From Elysia crispata (Eukaryota; Mollusca; Gastropoda; Plakobranchidae), in assembly GCA_033675545.1 (NCBI GenBank), contig JAWDGP010000881.1, forward strand, positions 417,501 to 481,500: a DNA stretch of 64,000 nucleotides, given 5' to 3'. Within the stretch, counting starts at the first letter, position 1. Each line of letters opens with the position of its first letter. The position numbers and the translations under genes are program-made. This document shows, piece by piece, positions 63,165-64,000 of this stretch. Under the pieces are notes generated by a model. That model had not been told where the DNA came from. It saw only the letters and a list, made by a program, of their open reading frames with translations, and made no database searches.

Positions 63165-64000
63165 GTAAGTCACAATGTAATAATTACAGGATAAACTGTA
63201 ACTTAAAAAAAATTTTGCATGAGCTCTTTAAGTTTGTGATCAGTGTAAGAAACAAAAAATATTATATACAGTGCCTTAATTTGTCCTTGTTCAAGAAATG
63301 CAATTCACAAAGTTAACTTTTTAACTCTTTAAAGAAAACAATTACTGAAACCTTAAAAATTGTGAGATGTGGGTGGCATAAATTACTTAGTATTTAGATT
63401 CTGAGAAATTTAAGTAGAAATTCAAGGAATGCAAATTTACTTGGCATGACTCTTTAGAAATGTTACGAGAACAAAGTTTTGAAAATCAAGTACATGAAGT
63501 AAACAAAAGAGGAGTGTGAGTAAGCATCACAGCTTCAGTGATCAAAGAAACTTAAGGGATGAAGCAGAGTAGGTTATGTTTAAATTGGCTTGAGAGAAAG
63601 AGATAGATAGAGGGATAGAGAGGGAATCATGAATACTGTGTGATCCTTGCTTGTTCTTTTGCTCAGCATTGAATAGTCAGTTGTTTTAAAATTGCACATC
63701 AAGAAAAATATTATGAGGGTTGTTTTTTTTCCTCGTTTCTCAAAACAATATTTTGTTTTATTGAGAACTTCTATTTTCTTTGTCGACCTTATTTGTGTGC
63801 TACTAAAGAAGCTGTCAGCTTGACATGAACTTAAATGCAGTGAACATATGATATTGCCTATGTTATAAATTTGTTAAGCATGTGTTTTTCATCTTTCTTT
63901 GTCTTTGTAGGGTTTCAAAATCAGAATTAAATCTTGTAATTTACTTTTCAATGAATAATTAAATTTTCAAATATTTTTTAAGAGTATAAAAATTCTGTTT
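63165..64000. other. P4HA intron 1 (first coding intron), partial
   Basis: AT-rich intron sequence with a short gagaaagagatagatag run (about 63590-63625). No exon-like frame is seen up to the window end. Confidence 0.5.

Overview
This is a window of an animal nuclear genome. It is AT-rich, intron-rich and full of microsatellites and small transposons, with no bacterial gene organisation. The proteins and the repeat landscape (pogo-like and other TIR elements, RTE-like and L2/CR1-like LINE remnants, scattered tagatctaga motifs) suggest a lophotrochozoan, most likely a gastropod mollusc. The phylum is an inference, because no marker here fixes the species.

Five host genes can be read, four of them by exon-level splice reconstruction. 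(1) NDUFB10, a complex I subunit, + strand, 4 exons, 1249-4530, complete. (2) The C-terminal half of NOL11, a nucleolar rDNA-transcription/SSU-processome factor, - strand, 7 exons, 17537-10384; its N-terminal propeller half was not found. (3) ECSIT, the mitochondrial complex I assembly and Toll-signalling adaptor, + strand, 8 exons, 27495-35555, complete. (4) SIRT7, the nucleolar NAD-dependent deacylase, - strand, 10 exons, 58083-45407, complete, with a very large extra C-terminal region in its last exon. (5) The first coding exon of a prolyl 4-hydroxylase alpha subunit (P4HA), + strand, 62989-63164, running off the right edge.

Layout: 1-370 54-bp tandem repeat; 0.6-0.9 kb simple repeats; 1.2-4.7 kb NDUFB10; 4.7-10.4 kb intergenic with an L2/CR1-like LINE 3' end (7.7-8.3 kb) and a pogo-like element with intact TA-flanked ends (8.73-9.73 kb); 10.4-17.5 kb NOL11 3' half, with a 1-kb interspersed repeat in its last intron; 18.8-23.1 kb a strongly purine-rich block starting beside a fragment of a histone gene (promoter-proximal leader plus the first nine codons) and holding broken transposon-like reading frames; 23.2-23.9 kb an unidentified broken Cys-rich frame; 24-27.5 kb simple repeats and a 192-bp tandem duplication; 27.5-35.9 kb ECSIT, with a pogo-like element in intron 6 and a 1.3-kb 28-bp minisatellite in intron 7; 36-45 kb repeat-rich intergenic DNA; 45.2-58.1 kb SIRT7, with an antisense LINE remnant in intron 9 and a MITE in intron 1; 58-63 kb the SIRT7/P4HA divergent intergenic region, with long trinucleotide arrays.

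Two functional themes recur. NDUFB10 and ECSIT both serve respiratory complex I. NOL11 and SIRT7 both act on rDNA transcription in the nucleolus. The neighbourhood may be coincidence and is offered only as an observation.
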